This document shows positions 4,087 through 11,918 of a stretch of DNA of 33,874 nucleotides, in pieces. The notes below the pieces were generated by a model. The model had not been told where the DNA came from, ran no database searches, and was given only the letters and a program-made list of their open reading frames with translations. The DNA is from a virus. Both the position numbers and the translations under genes were made by a program. The DNA is taken from positions 1 to 33,874 of the IMG/VR virus record IMGVR_UViG_3300031673_000271. One strand, written 5' to 3'. Every line of letters starts with the position of its first letter. Position 1 is the first letter of the stretch.

Positions 4087-6027
4087 ATGGCATTAATTTA
4101 TACATATCCACCTATAGGGAGCATTGAGGACGCAGATTTGCTATTGGTAAGTGATGTAAGCTTAGCTAGCAACGCTACAAGGAACATGGACTTAGGTACA
4201 TTCGCTTCTTATATTATTACAAGTAGAAATATTATAACAGGAACGGGTACCTTAAACGCCTTACCTGTATTTACAGGTCCTACAACTATTGGAGACTCTG
4301 TAATGACAAAAGTTAATGGTGGTTTACAAATTGCTGGTGGCTTAACTATAACTGATTTCCTTATAGCTGACGGAGGCGTTAGATTATTAGGCTCTACGCC
4401 TTTTAGTGCAAACATTCTCAATGTAAACGGAACAACAAATTTAAACGGGAATGCAAATGTAAGCGGAGGTGCTTTTATAGAGGGTAGTTTAACCGTTGAA
4501 GGTATAGGTGCGTTTGACGATAACGTAACTATAGAGGGTAATAGCGTTTTAAACGGTACACTTGCTGTTAGTGGCACTTCTGTTTTAACAGGAGCGGTTA
4601 CTACAAACGCAATTACAGTTAATGGAGCATCGACTTTTAATGCAGATGCTTTGTTTGAAGAAAAAGCAGAATTCCAAGGAGCCGTAGCGGATAGCCAAGG
4701 TAACGTTGGTACTGCTGGTCAAGTATTAAGTTCTACTGTCAGTGGAGTTCAATGGGTTACTGACGAAGGAGGTAATGTTACAGGTACAGGAAATAACCTA
4801 ACGGCAGCTATGTGGCTTGGTGCAACCCCTTTTAATGTAAGTTCCATTGCGACATCTCCACTTTCTTTTAAAGTAGTAGGCACAGACCCGTCGAATATTT
4901 ATAGCTTACAATTTGGAACAAACTCTGTAGCTTCAGGAGACTTTAATTCAGTAGCGCTTGGATACGGAAACTTGGCATCTGATAAATCAACAATAGCAAC
5001 AGGGTTTGGCACAACAGCAAGTGGCCTTCATTCTGCTAGTTTTAACTTTGAAACAATTGCAAGTGGTCAAAAGTCCGCTGCATTTGGAGGTGAATCAGTA
5101 GCTTCTGGTAGTTCGAGTTTTGTTGTTGGATTACGAAACACCGCTGCTACAAGTAATGCTTTTGCTGGTGGATTAGATTCTACCGCTAACCCGTCATTAA
5201 ACGGATCAAGTGCTTTTGCTTATGGTAACGCTTTAAATGTTACAGGAGAGGATGCAGCTAGTTTTGGAAAAGGGAACAGTGTTTCCGGGGCATATTCCTT
5301 TTCTGCAGGATTTGGAAATACTATTAGTAATGCGTATAGTTTTGCTTTAGGGCGACTTAATAGTGTTCAATCAATCCAGTCTTCTGCGATTGGAACAGGC
5401 AATACTGTCTCAGGCTTTCGAAGTCACGCAATAGGAGTTTCTAATGCGGTAGATACTCAGAACAGTATCGCTGTTGGTTCTTTTTTAGTTACAGGAAGCT
5501 TAGACCAAGTGGTTGTTGGAAGATATAATAGGTTAAGAACCTCTGCAGTATTTGTTGTAGGTAATGGTGATAGTGGTAACCAAAATAATGCAATTGAAGT
5601 TTATGCTAATAATATAAAAATACCAGATTACGGGAGCGGGGCTCGAACCGGGGACGCTGCGTATAACTTACAAGTTGATGCAACTGGTAAAATAATTGAA
5701 ACACAAGCTGCAGGTGATTACAAAGAGGTAGTTGCTCTTATTAACCAAGTTGGTATTCAAGCCCCAACAACACAACTTACTTTATCGAATACACTTGGGG
5801 TTGCGCTGCCTCTTACGTGGACAAGAATTTCTACGGGAGTATATAATCTAAATGCTCCAGGAAAGTTTCACTTAAACAAAACAATAGTGTTTGCAAACAA
5901 TGGCAGCCAGCTAGAGACTTTTAATGTATCTTGGCAAGTTATTGACGTTGATAATTTACGTATACAAACATTTGGAGGGGATAACCAGCTTACAACAGCT
6001 GCAATAGAAATAAGAACTTATATATAA
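4087..6027 (+). CDS. Adhesin-like tail or head fibre with left-handed beta-roll repeats (646 aa)
   Basis: This is probably a trimeric fibre mediating host attachment. Residues about 1-70 form an N-terminal part (IGSIEDADLLLVSDVS) likely to anchor to the virion. Residues 70-240 are NG/TG-rich beta repeats (VNGTTNLNGNANVSGG, FIEGSLTVEG). Residues about 275-490 carry degenerate 14-16-residue repeats of the type SVALGYGNLASDKSTIATGFGTTASG split over several turns, the YadA/Hia head-like LbR fold. The C-terminal 100 residues are a non-repetitive beta domain. There is no signal peptide. It is followed 4 nt later by a small tail-associated gene. The fibre role is inferred from the repeat type; whether it sits on the tail or the head is unknown. 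Confidence 0.7.
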   Translation: MALIYTYPPIGSIEDADLLLVSDVSLASNATRNMDLGTFASYIITSRNIITGTGTLNALPVFTGPTTIGDSVMTKVNGGLQIAGGLTITDFLIADGGVRLLGSTPFSANILNVNGTTNLNGNANVSGGAFIEGSLTVEGIGAFDDNVTIEGNSVLNGTLAVSGTSVLTGAVTTNAITVNGASTFNADALFEEKAEFQGAVADSQGNVGTAGQVLSSTVSGVQWVTDEGGNVTGTGNNLTAAMWLGATPFNVSSIATSPLSFKVVGTDPSNIYSLQFGTNSVASGDFNSVALGYGNLASDKSTIATGFGTTASGLHSASFNFETIASGQKSAAFGGESVASGSSSFVVGLRNTAATSNAFAGGLDSTANPSLNGSSAFAYGNALNVTGEDAASFGKGNSVSGAYSFSAGFGNTISNAYSFALGRLNSVQSIQSSAIGTGNTVSGFRSHAIGVSNAVDTQNSIAVGSFLVTGSLDQVVVGRYNRLRTSAVFVVGNGDSGNQNNAIEVYANNIKIPDYGSGARTGDAAYNLQVDATGKIIETQAAGDYKEVVALINQVGIQAPTTQLTLSNTLGVALPLTWTRISTGVYNLNAPGKFHLNKTIVFANNGSQLETFNVSWQVIDVDNLRIQTFGGDNQLTTAAIEIRTYI

Positions 6028-6031
6028 TAAC

Positions 6032-6343
6032 ATGGGCTGGAAAATAATAAACATGGAACACAAGACCTCTGATGGTTTTGTAATTGAAGTAACATCTGCT
6101 TACGAGAAACAAGATGGAGCTGGTTACGCTAGCAACATATTTTTAAACAACTTTGAGGACATCGTAGGTCCTGATTTTATACCTTACGAGGATTTAACCG
6201 AAGACTTGGTTATTGGCTGGGTTAAAGATGCTCTTGGACCAGAAGCAGTAGCTAAAACTGAGTTGGAGGTAGATACATTGGCTGCAACTAAAAAAGAGGA
6301 AATTGAAAATCCTCAGGTTGAAGGTGGGTTACCTTGGGTGTAA
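6032..6343 (+). CDS. Small tail-fibre-associated protein (DUF7936-like, 103 aa)
   Basis: The pattern WKI...VTSAYE...D...PYEDLTEDLVIGWVKDALG and the C-terminal ENPQVEGGLPWV match, by memory, a family of about 100-residue phage proteins encoded beside fibre genes in many marine phages. The function is not established. The ATG at 6032 keeps the conserved WKI N-terminus; ATG 6053 is a weaker alternative. It lies 4 nt after the fibre gene and is probably co-translated. Confidence 0.55.
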   Translation: MGWKIINMEHKTSDGFVIEVTSAYEKQDGAGYASNIFLNNFEDIVGPDFIPYEDLTEDLVIGWVKDALGPEAVAKTELEVDTLAATKKEEIENPQVEGGLPWV

Positions 6344-6360
6344 AAACCAAAAAAAACCGG

Positions 6361-6424
6361 TAATATATATAATATAGATATTAATAAAAACATTAAAATA
6401 TAATTAAATTAAATCAAATCAAAC
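6361..6424 (+). promoter_or_regulatory. AT-rich leader and possible promoter of the chaperonin cassette
   Basis: The 81-nt gap before groEL is the longest in this part of the rightward block. It contains TAATATATATAATA (6361-6374), which also occurs at 3781-3794 just before the first rightward gene. It ends in AAATTAAATCAAATC repeats directly before the start, a leader type also seen before the genes at 11919, 12326, 25288 and 31764. Promoter activity is a guess. Confidence 0.3.
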
Positions 6425-7981
6425 ATGACTGACAAAATTGTTAAGAATCTTAACTTTGGCGATGAAGCCAAGGATAAGGTTTTTTCTGGAATAGAGAAAC
6501 TTACAAAAGCCGTTAGCTCTACACTTGGAGCTAGTGGTAAATGTGTTATCTTAGAAGACCATACGGGTCAACCTATTATAACAAAAGACGGTGTGACAGT
6601 AGCAAATTCAATAACGCTATTAGATCCTGTAGAAAACATAGGTGCAACACTTATTAAACAAGCTGCACAAAGAACAGTTAGCGAGGCTGGTGACGGAACA
6701 ACCACTGCAACAGTGCTGGCGCACGCCATCTTAAAGAAGGCATATAAAGCGCTTAAGTCACATAGTGCTCGTAATATAAAAGAAGGTATAAACCTAGCGG
6801 TTACTAAGGTATGTAAGCTACTTGAGAAAAACTCTATACCGGTAACCGGGGAGATGATTAATCAAGTTGCTACAATCTCAGCAAACAACGATGCTGAGCT
6901 AGGAACTATTATAGCTGATGCTTTTAAAGCAGTTGGTAACAACGGGATAGTTATAATGGAAACTTCGAATGAATCTGAAACCACAACAGAAGTTGTCGAT
7001 GGAGTACAGTATGACAAAGGATTAAAAAACTTTCATTTTGTAAGTAACAAAGACACAGGTGTTTCTGAATTAGAAAACCCATTAGTTTTAATAGTAGAAT
7101 CAGAAGTATCTAATATTAGAAAGATTCAAAGTGTATTAGAACATGTTATTAAAAACAAGCGAAGTCTTTTGATAATCGCAGACGTTGGCTTAGAAGTGTT
7201 GAATGCACTTGCTATGAATCACGTTAAAGGAAATATTAAAGTTAACGTCATTGACGCACCTACTTACGGTGTTACAAGAAAAGAAGTTATGCAGGATTTA
7301 GCTTTATTAACTGGAGCTACTGTTATAAATGAAAGTCTTGGTGATGATATGGATTTAATACAACCTGAATATTTAGGTGAGTGTTTAAAATCAGTTACAA
7401 ACAACGAGGAAACAATTTTACAAATTGGCGAGCCTAGTAAAGAAGTTGAAGAACTTACTATCCAAGTTAGGAAGCAGCTTGAAGAAGCTACACTTGCGGG
7501 TTATAAAATTCGATATGAAAAAAGACTTGGACGTCTTTCTGCTAAAGTAGCTATTGTTAAAGTTGGAGCAAACTCGGAAGTAGAACTAAAAGAAAAGAAA
7601 GATAGAGTTGAAGACGCTATCTGTGCTACAAAAGCCGCAATAAAAGAAGGAATCGTTCCAGGAGGAGGTATCGCTTTGCTGAATGCGTATATGAGTATAA
7701 AAGCTAAGAGTGAAGGTGAAAAAGTTTTGCTAGAAGCAATCAAAGCACCTTACGAGGCAATTCTTATAAATGCAGGTCTTGATATAGTTTACCCTCAAGT
7801 AAAAAACAGAGGACTAAATGTGGTTACAGGAAAAGACGTAAATATGGTACGAGCAGGGATTATAGATCCACTACTGGTAACTAAGAGCGCTTTAAAAAAT
7901 GCGGCTTCAGTAGCTACTACAATAATTTCAACCGATTGTGTAATCAATAACTTAAGAGTAGGAGATGAAAGCAATAGGTAA
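6425..7981 (+). CDS. groEL: GroEL-type chaperonin (518 aa)
   Basis: This is a group I chaperonin that folds proteins in an ATP-driven ring with GroES. All three domains are present, so it is not a fragment. ATP-site landmarks are kept: TKDG (D55, equivalent to GroEL D52), GDGTTTAT 89-96 (D90, equivalent to D87), VED with D397 (equivalent to D398), and PGGG at 412-415. The usual TLGPKG is TLGASG at 33-38, so the loop contacting ATP is altered. The Gly-Met tail is missing, since the protein ends INNLRVGDESNR, which explains most of the difference from the usual ~545 residues. It overlaps groES by 17 nt, and the order groEL-groES is reversed from the bacterial operon. It probably serves folding of phage structural proteins. 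Confidence 0.97.
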   Translation: MTDKIVKNLNFGDEAKDKVFSGIEKLTKAVSSTLGASGKCVILEDHTGQPIITKDGVTVANSITLLDPVENIGATLIKQAAQRTVSEAGDGTTTATVLAHAILKKAYKALKSHSARNIKEGINLAVTKVCKLLEKNSIPVTGEMINQVATISANNDAELGTIIADAFKAVGNNGIVIMETSNESETTTEVVDGVQYDKGLKNFHFVSNKDTGVSELENPLVLIVESEVSNIRKIQSVLEHVIKNKRSLLIIADVGLEVLNALAMNHVKGNIKVNVIDAPTYGVTRKEVMQDLALLTGATVINESLGDDMDLIQPEYLGECLKSVTNNEETILQIGEPSKEVEELTIQVRKQLEEATLAGYKIRYEKRLGRLSAKVAIVKVGANSEVELKEKKDRVEDAICATKAAIKEGIVPGGGIALLNAYMSIKAKSEGEKVLLEAIKAPYEAILINAGLDIVYPQVKNRGLNVVTGKDVNMVRAGIIDPLLVTKSALKNAASVATTIISTDCVINNLRVGDESNR

Positions 7982-8225
7982 AAATATAATTATAAAGAAA
8001 ACAAAAGAAGGGACCACCACTACGAAGGGTGGTTTACTTCTGGCTGAGAATCAAAGAGAGGATATACGTTATACAGAGGCTGTAGTGGTTTCTGTTGGTA
8101 ATGAAGTAGTAGGAGTACAACAACAAGACGTTATATATTATGATCGCCATGCTGGTCACAAAATTGAATTTAACGGAGATCTATTCGATGTCATTAAAAT
8201 GCAAGATGTTGTAGTTGTAGTATGA
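7965..8225 (+). CDS. groES: GroES-like co-chaperonin (86 aa)
   Basis: This is a co-chaperonin that caps the chaperonin ring. It starts MKAIGKNIIIKK as in GroES (RPLHDRVIVKR). It has a mobile loop at about residues 14-32 with a hydrophobic LLL in place of the usual IVL (KGGLLLAE), then the beta-barrel pattern EAVVVSVGNE and DVIYYDRHAGHKIEFNGDLFDVIKMQDVVVV. At 86 residues it is slightly shorter than cellular GroES (about 97). Its start lies inside the last codons of groEL and its TGA overlaps the next ATG, so the three products are probably coupled. It presumably partners the adjacent GroEL, giving the phage a self-sufficient pair. Confidence 0.92.
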   Translation: MKAIGKNIIIKKTKEGTTTTKGGLLLAENQREDIRYTEAVVVSVGNEVVGVQQQDVIYYDRHAGHKIEFNGDLFDVIKMQDVVVVV

Positions 8226-8641
8226 GACGCTTAGAGGTATCTGATTTGCGCTCTTTAAATGTTTTAAAGCATTACCGCATAATTAGAAAATGGAGTGCTA
8301 AAACGCACGGCTTACAAGAGGCGGATTTAGAACTGCTAGTGTACTTTGATTGCTTAGACCACTTCACAAGAAACGATTATAAAATAGGTGTGCTTGCATA
8401 TAGCTGGGATAATAAAAGATGGAATAGACTTTTAAAAGAAGGCTGGATTAGCGTGTGGAGAAAAAGAAATCATACAACACAAAAGTACCATATATACAAA
8501 ACTTCTTTTAAGTGCAGACAAATGATTACACGCATGTATAAGATGTTGCTAAATGAAGAAGAGATACCTTTAATTAAAAATCCTAAAACGTATTCAGAAC
8601 GAGCGTTAGGATTGGCTATAAAAAAAATAAATTATGAATAA
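8222..8641 (+). CDS. Winged-helix-like protein, possible regulator (139 aa)
   Basis: The protein looks like a MarR-type winged helix: helices in residues 1-60 (HYRIIRKWSAKTHGLQEADLELLVYF), a recognition-like stretch (YSWDNKRWNRLLKEGWISVWRKRN) and a beta wing (QKYHIYKTSFKC), then a helical C-terminus. Similar genes occur in Bacteroidota phages, but the target is unknown. It is basic, consistent with DNA binding. It overlaps the groES stop by 4 nt (ATGA) and the next gene by 8 nt. It may regulate late genes, or it may be a virion protein. The fold call is moderate and the role is inferred. Confidence 0.5.
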   Translation: MRRLEVSDLRSLNVLKHYRIIRKWSAKTHGLQEADLELLVYFDCLDHFTRNDYKIGVLAYSWDNKRWNRLLKEGWISVWRKRNHTTQKYHIYKTSFKCRQMITRMYKMLLNEEEIPLIKNPKTYSERALGLAIKKINYE

Positions 8642-9215
8642 AACTCCTTTTTATAAAACCGGTTTAGACTTTGCGCTACCAGGTATTAAAGCTAAGCCAG
8701 TGACTGGATCTTCCGGGGTGCAAGATAACGGTGGAGGCGGTGGTGGTGCGAATTGGGATCAAGGACAGGTTGATCTTCAGTTGTCTCATGTTGCCGCATC
8801 GTTGGACCAAATAGCTAGGACGGACGGCAAAGACGACACTCGTTTACAGAGACGAATAGATAAAGCTACAAAGCAAGGTAAAGAAGACAAAGTAGCTAGG
8901 CTGCAAGGCAAGCAAGATCGTCAAGACGTTCGACAAAAATCAAGAGCTAAACGCGAAACGCAACGTAATGTGGAACGCGAAGAAGTAACGCAGGAAAGGC
9001 AAGATCGAAAAACACAAAGGTTTGAAAGTAGGAGAGTAGGGGCGGATGGTATATATGGAACTGATGATGATACCGCTCCGGTAAGTAGTGTTGGTATGTT
9101 GTTTGATAAAATTGGAGGATTGTTTAGAAAAGATGATAGTCCTGTTCCAATGAAGATGTCAGCCAAACAATACACTCAAGAGCAAAGAAATTCAAAAATA
9201 GCAAAAGATATATAA
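8634..9215 (+). CDS. Hypothetical basic coiled-coil protein (193 aa), candidate virion protein
   Basis: The product is not recognised. The N-terminus reads FALPGIKAKPVTGSS, then a poly-Gly stretch and ANW. The same arrangement (PAIKAARITG, Gly/Ser-rich, GGAANW) starts the long protein at 32896, suggesting a shared targeting or cleavage signal for virion cargo. Residues about 60-135 are a very charged helix (QRRIDKATKQGKEDKVARLQ). Residues 137-150 (ADGIYGTDDDTAP) look like a calcium-loop-type DGxYGTDDD motif. It starts inside the previous gene and ends 1 nt before the next ATG. Confidence 0.55.
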   Translation: MNKTPFYKTGLDFALPGIKAKPVTGSSGVQDNGGGGGGANWDQGQVDLQLSHVAASLDQIARTDGKDDTRLQRRIDKATKQGKEDKVARLQGKQDRQDVRQKSRAKRETQRNVEREEVTQERQDRKTQRFESRRVGADGIYGTDDDTAPVSSVGMLFDKIGGLFRKDDSPVPMKMSAKQYTQEQRNSKIAKDI

Positions 9216-9216
9216 T

Positions 9217-9648
9217 ATGGCAAGTGGAATAGCAAGAGCGGCATCTGGCGCTAGTAAAAGCGGCTTAGGTGGAATTTTAGGAGGAGCTACAGGCGTACTA
9301 AAAGGAAACCAAGGAGGAGGTGAAATGAGTGGTAGAATAGAAGGAATTGAAAGTAGAATTGAAGCTTTGGAAACAAGTGGTGGTGGAATGGATGCAGCAG
9401 CAGTAGGCTCAATAGCATCTGCAGCTCCAGCAACCCCAGGAGAAGCAATGGCGGATCAAGCATCTAACGTAGGGGGTAATATTACAACGGGTAGATTTTC
9501 AGATCAAGCATTATCTACAGCAAACCAAGTCTTTGGAAGCGAACCGTCAAGACAAGCAAGCGTAGGACAAATACCTGCGGCTGTTGCTGGGGGGAATGAA
9601 CAGATTACCAACGACATTAGTCAAATGATAAATGAACAATTTATATAA
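9217..9648 (+). CDS. Hypothetical Gly/Ala-rich protein (143 aa)
   Basis: The product is not recognised. The Gly/Ala/Ser-rich N-terminus (ASGIARAASGASKSGLGG) resembles flexible segments of internal virion proteins. A short coiled coil follows (SGRIEGIESRIEALET, residues 37-52), and then low-complexity Ala/Gly sequence. It is likely to be a minor structural or ejected protein, but that is inference. Start and stop sit tightly between neighbours. Confidence 0.5.
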   Translation: MASGIARAASGASKSGLGGILGGATGVLKGNQGGGEMSGRIEGIESRIEALETSGGGMDAAAVGSIASAAPATPGEAMADQASNVGGNITTGRFSDQALSTANQVFGSEPSRQASVGQIPAAVAGGNEQITNDISQMINEQFI

Positions 9649-9657
9649 ACACAAATT

Positions 9658-9864
9658 ATGGAAAAATCACACACACACAAAATAAACGAACCTCTTCAAG
9701 GAACCGTGGGTGAATCTCACTTATGGGATGGCCCTATAGATCTTGATATGCTTCCAAAAGGAAAAGGTAGTAGCTCTGGAAAAGACGGATTAGAGGTAAG
9801 TAAGTATGCTTGCAAGCCTTATAGCTTTGAGCCAATTACTCAACGAGCTAAAGGTAAAATATAA
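9658..9864 (+). CDS. Hypothetical small protein (68 aa)
   Basis: The product is not recognised. It is His/Lys/Gly-rich without predicted membrane segments; landmarks are HTHKINEPLQG, LWDGPIDLDMLPKG and a single Cys (KYACKPYSF). Its TAA shares the A of the next start (TAATG). Confidence 0.5.
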   Translation: MEKSHTHKINEPLQGTVGESHLWDGPIDLDMLPKGKGSSSGKDGLEVSKYACKPYSFEPITQRAKGKI

Positions 9865-10019
9865 TGACCGCTCAAGATATTAAACTTTACGCTATAAATT
9901 CTTTAACACTAGGTGTAACCACATTTACTAGGATAGAAATGGGTTTAAAAATAATATTATTAACAGTTACTATTGGGTATACTGTGCATAAATGGTTATC
10001 GTTAAAAAGTAAAAAATAA
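9864..10019 (+). CDS. Small single-pass membrane protein (51 aa)
   Basis: This frame was read directly: an ATG overlapping the previous stop and a TAA overlapping the next ATG, in the same TAATG chain as its neighbours. There is one clear transmembrane helix (LKIILLTVTIGYTVHKWL, residues 29-46) followed by a basic tail (SLKSKK), so the C-terminus is probably cytoplasmic. Small membrane proteins of this kind occur in related phages near lysis genes. A role in lysis or membrane attachment is possible but not shown. Confidence 0.6.
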   Translation: MTAQDIKLYAINSLTLGVTTFTRIEMGLKIILLTVTIGYTVHKWLSLKSKK

Positions 10020-10342
10020 TGGCATATAATCAACTAGGCTCACCTTTTCTTAAAGCAAAGCCACCAGCACCGTCTAAAAAGAAATCACTAGGTTATTACA
10101 ACGAAGTAAAATCTAAGTCAAAAGAAGGTGCAGCTGCAGGAGGAGGTATGACTCAAGCAGGTGTTGATAAATATAAAAGAGATAACCCTGGCAGTACACT
10201 TAAAAAAGCTGTAACTAACTGCAAGGCTAAACCAGGCACTAAGCCTTTCAAAAGACAAAAAGCATTTTGCTCAAGATCTAAGAGTTGGGACGGTGAAAGA
10301 GGTAAAGCTGCTAGAAGAAGATGGTGCTGCAGTAGATTTTAA
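10019..10342 (+). CDS. Small Cys/Arg-rich protein (DUF6321-like, 107 aa)
   Basis: Residues 40-107 follow the pattern GGMTQAGVDKYKRDNPGSTL, KAVT, KPGTK, AFCSRSKSW, GERGKAARRRW, which I recognise as a DUF6321-type phage domain of unknown function. The N-terminal 30 residues (LGSPFLKAKPPAPSKKK) are Pro/Lys-rich like several neighbours. Cysteines in the second half (AFCSRS and WCCSRF) could bind metal or form disulfides. It is strongly basic and virion- or DNA-associated at a guess. Confidence 0.55.
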   Translation: MAYNQLGSPFLKAKPPAPSKKKSLGYYNEVKSKSKEGAAAGGGMTQAGVDKYKRDNPGSTLKKAVTNCKAKPGTKPFKRQKAFCSRSKSWDGERGKAARRRWCCSRF

Positions 10343-10346
10343 TAAT

Positions 10347-10496
10347 ATGGAAGACAGAGGATTTGGGGATACTATTGCTAGGTTTACAAAAGCAACAGGT
10401 ATTAAGAAATTAGCGGATAAAATTCCAGGTGGGTGTGGGTGTGAAGCTAGACAATCTGCTTTAAACAAAATGTTACCATATAAAAGAAACAAATAA
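10347..10496 (+). CDS. Small protein with CGC motif (49 aa)
   Basis: The start is set at the ATG at 10347 (MEDRGFGDTIARFTKATGIKK is its opening, split here: MEDRGFGDTI, ARFTKATGIKK), because this lies just after the upstream stop. An in-frame ATG at 10293 would run 50 nt into the previous gene. The C-terminal motif GGCGCEARQSALNKMLPY (two Cys plus Arg and a PY end) recurs in small Bacteroidota phage proteins as far as I recall. The function is unknown. Confidence 0.6.
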   Translation: MEDRGFGDTIARFTKATGIKKLADKIPGGCGCEARQSALNKMLPYKRNK

Positions 10497-10813
10497 TGGG
10501 AATAGGCTTTACAATGAAAGGGGCACCTTATAAAATTGATAACACACCAATATATCATGTAGATATGGAGGGAGATCCGGTTATGGGTAAAGCTAATAAG
10601 TGTGGTTCAATAATCATTAACGAAGACTTAGATGCTAAAGAAATCCCTGCGGTGATCGCTCATGAAAAAGTGCATATAGATCAAATGAGAAGAGGTGACT
10701 TAGATTACGACGATGATACGGTGTATTGGAAAGGTAAAAAATACCCAAGATCTAAAATGAACGAAGGTGCTAAAAATCTACCATGGGAGGTAGAAGCATA
10801 TAAAAACGCATAA
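10496..10813 (+). CDS. Minimal HExxH zinc-metallopeptidase-like protein (105 aa)
   Basis: A zinc-dependent peptidase-like domain is indicated by AHEKVHIDQ (residues 60-68; H, E and H of HExxH) and a downstream glutamate in PWEVEAY that could be the third zinc ligand. The first 50 residues form a beta-like sheet (YKIDNTPIYHV...GSIIINEDL). At 105 residues it is close to the smallest such folds. No signal peptide is present, so it would act in the cytoplasm or virion; candidate roles are head-protein maturation or wall degradation at entry. Its start overlaps the preceding stop by 1 nt. The motif is clear; the substrate is unknown. Confidence 0.65.
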   Translation: MGIGFTMKGAPYKIDNTPIYHVDMEGDPVMGKANKCGSIIINEDLDAKEIPAVIAHEKVHIDQMRRGDLDYDDDTVYWKGKKYPRSKMNEGAKNLPWEVEAYKNA

Positions 10814-11034
10814 TGAAATTTTCAAAACTAGGTTATTTAAGAAACAGCCCCGATGTTAACAAGCCTCAGAATATTATAGAAGGGAACGCTATAACAATGA
10901 AGGGAGTTGATTTTAAAGTACTCGGAACTGACGATCGAGGATACACTAAAGTTATGTATCCAGGATATGATTATATATTCCCTGGAGCTAAATACGTAAT
11001 AGAAACACCAATGCAAACAACCAAAAATAAATAA
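10813..11034 (+). CDS. Hypothetical small protein (73 aa)
   Basis: The product is not recognised. The N-terminus (MKFSKLGYLRNSPDVNKP) resembles neighbouring small proteins, and the core looks like a compact beta domain (FKVLGTDDRGYTKVMYPGYDYIFPGAKYVIETP). It overlaps the metallopeptidase-like gene by 1 nt (TAATG), so the two are probably co-translated. Confidence 0.55.
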   Translation: MKFSKLGYLRNSPDVNKPQNIIEGNAITMKGVDFKVLGTDDRGYTKVMYPGYDYIFPGAKYVIETPMQTTKNK

Positions 11035-11067
11035 TAACTAATTACAATTAACACTAAAACAAACAAA

Positions 11068-11484
11068 ATGGGTTACAAACAATCACCAGGTAGAATGAAT
11101 ATGCCTAAAACAGGAAGAGGAGTTGACACTGTTGCTTTAATGACAGGATCTCCTGCTAGACAAAACGATCCAGTAGATGGCTACAAGAAAGAACTTGAAA
11201 ATGTTAGAAAAAGAGATTCAGAAGGAGGGTTTATGAATACACTTAAAAACATAGGTACGGGTCTTTCACACGGATTTTCTTCTGTGGGATATGACAGCTC
11301 CCAATACCAAGGAAAAAACAACCCATTCGCTAGTGGGTCAAGTGGTACCAAAGATATAGGAAAAAGTATAAGTTCAGCTGTTTCAACTGCTTATAACTAT
11401 GCAAAAGGGAATATACCAGAAAAAGTTACTGACAAAGATAAACCAAAGAAAGTTAGAGCTGCACAAAAAACCTATTTAGACTAA
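11068..11484 (+). CDS. Hypothetical Gly/Ser/Lys-rich protein (138 aa)
   Basis: The product is not recognised. It is a mostly flexible protein with an N-terminal GYKQSPGRMNMPKTGRG and an Ala/Ser/Gly-rich middle (GTGLSHGFSSVGYDSS). It is basic overall, without membrane segments. Placed among other small putative virion or lysis genes, it may be a minor virion component. Confidence 0.5.
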   Translation: MGYKQSPGRMNMPKTGRGVDTVALMTGSPARQNDPVDGYKKELENVRKRDSEGGFMNTLKNIGTGLSHGFSSVGYDSSQYQGKNNPFASGSSGTKDIGKSISSAVSTAYNYAKGNIPEKVTDKDKPKKVRAAQKTYLD

Positions 11485-11488
11485 TAGT

Positions 11489-11890
11489 TTGAATAAATTG
11501 TTCCAATGGCTTACGGGTGGCATTATCAAAGAAGTTGGTAATGTCATCGATAAGCTTACTACTACCAAGGAGGAAAAACTTGAGGCCCATAGATTAATAC
11601 AAGAGATCTTGGAAAAAGCTGATAAAGATGCTCAAGCTCAAGTAACAGATCGTTGGAAGTCAGATATGGCTAGTGATAGCTTTTTGTCTAAAAATATACG
11701 GCCGCTTGTGTTAATATATTTAACGGTAATATTTACTGCTTTAGCTTTTTTTGACGGTAACATTGGGGGCTTTGCAGTTGCGGAACAATACGTGCCTATA
11801 TTCCAATCATTATTGATTACAGTATATGGCGCTTACTTTGTAGGTAGATCTTGGGAAAAAGCAAAAAGATCAGGTAATAATAAAGAATAG
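11489..11890 (+). CDS. Holin, GTA-type three-helix family (133 aa)
   Basis: This is a membrane protein expected to permeabilise the inner membrane at lysis. A charged N-terminal helix (residues 1-60, with KEEKLEAHRLIQEILEKA) precedes the family signature SKNIRPLVLIYLTVIFT (TM1 about residues 71-88). A second hydrophobic helix and a third (PIFQSLLITVYGAYFVGRS) follow, then a Lys-rich tail. This matches the 'Holin of 3TMs' (PF11351-type) layout from memory. The only suitable start is TTG at 11489, 4 nt after the upstream stop, which is unusual here. No endolysin is recognisable beside it. Confidence 0.75.
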   Translation: MNKLFQWLTGGIIKEVGNVIDKLTTTKEEKLEAHRLIQEILEKADKDAQAQVTDRWKSDMASDSFLSKNIRPLVLIYLTVIFTALAFFDGNIGGFAVAEQYVPIFQSLLITVYGAYFVGRSWEKAKRSGNNKE

Positions 11891-11918
11891 TAATATTAAT
11901 CAAATCAAATTAAATTAA

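Noticed and set aside
4209-4577. Minus-strand 122-codon frame within the fibre gene.
   Set aside because: It is antisense to a repetitive fibre gene and has a Pro/Val/Lys-rich product typical of shadow frames.
3781-6374. Shared 14-mer TAATATATATAATA before the first late gene and before groEL as a late promoter motif.
   Set aside because: It is low-complexity AT sequence with only two copies, too weak to call a motif; only noted with the groEL leader.
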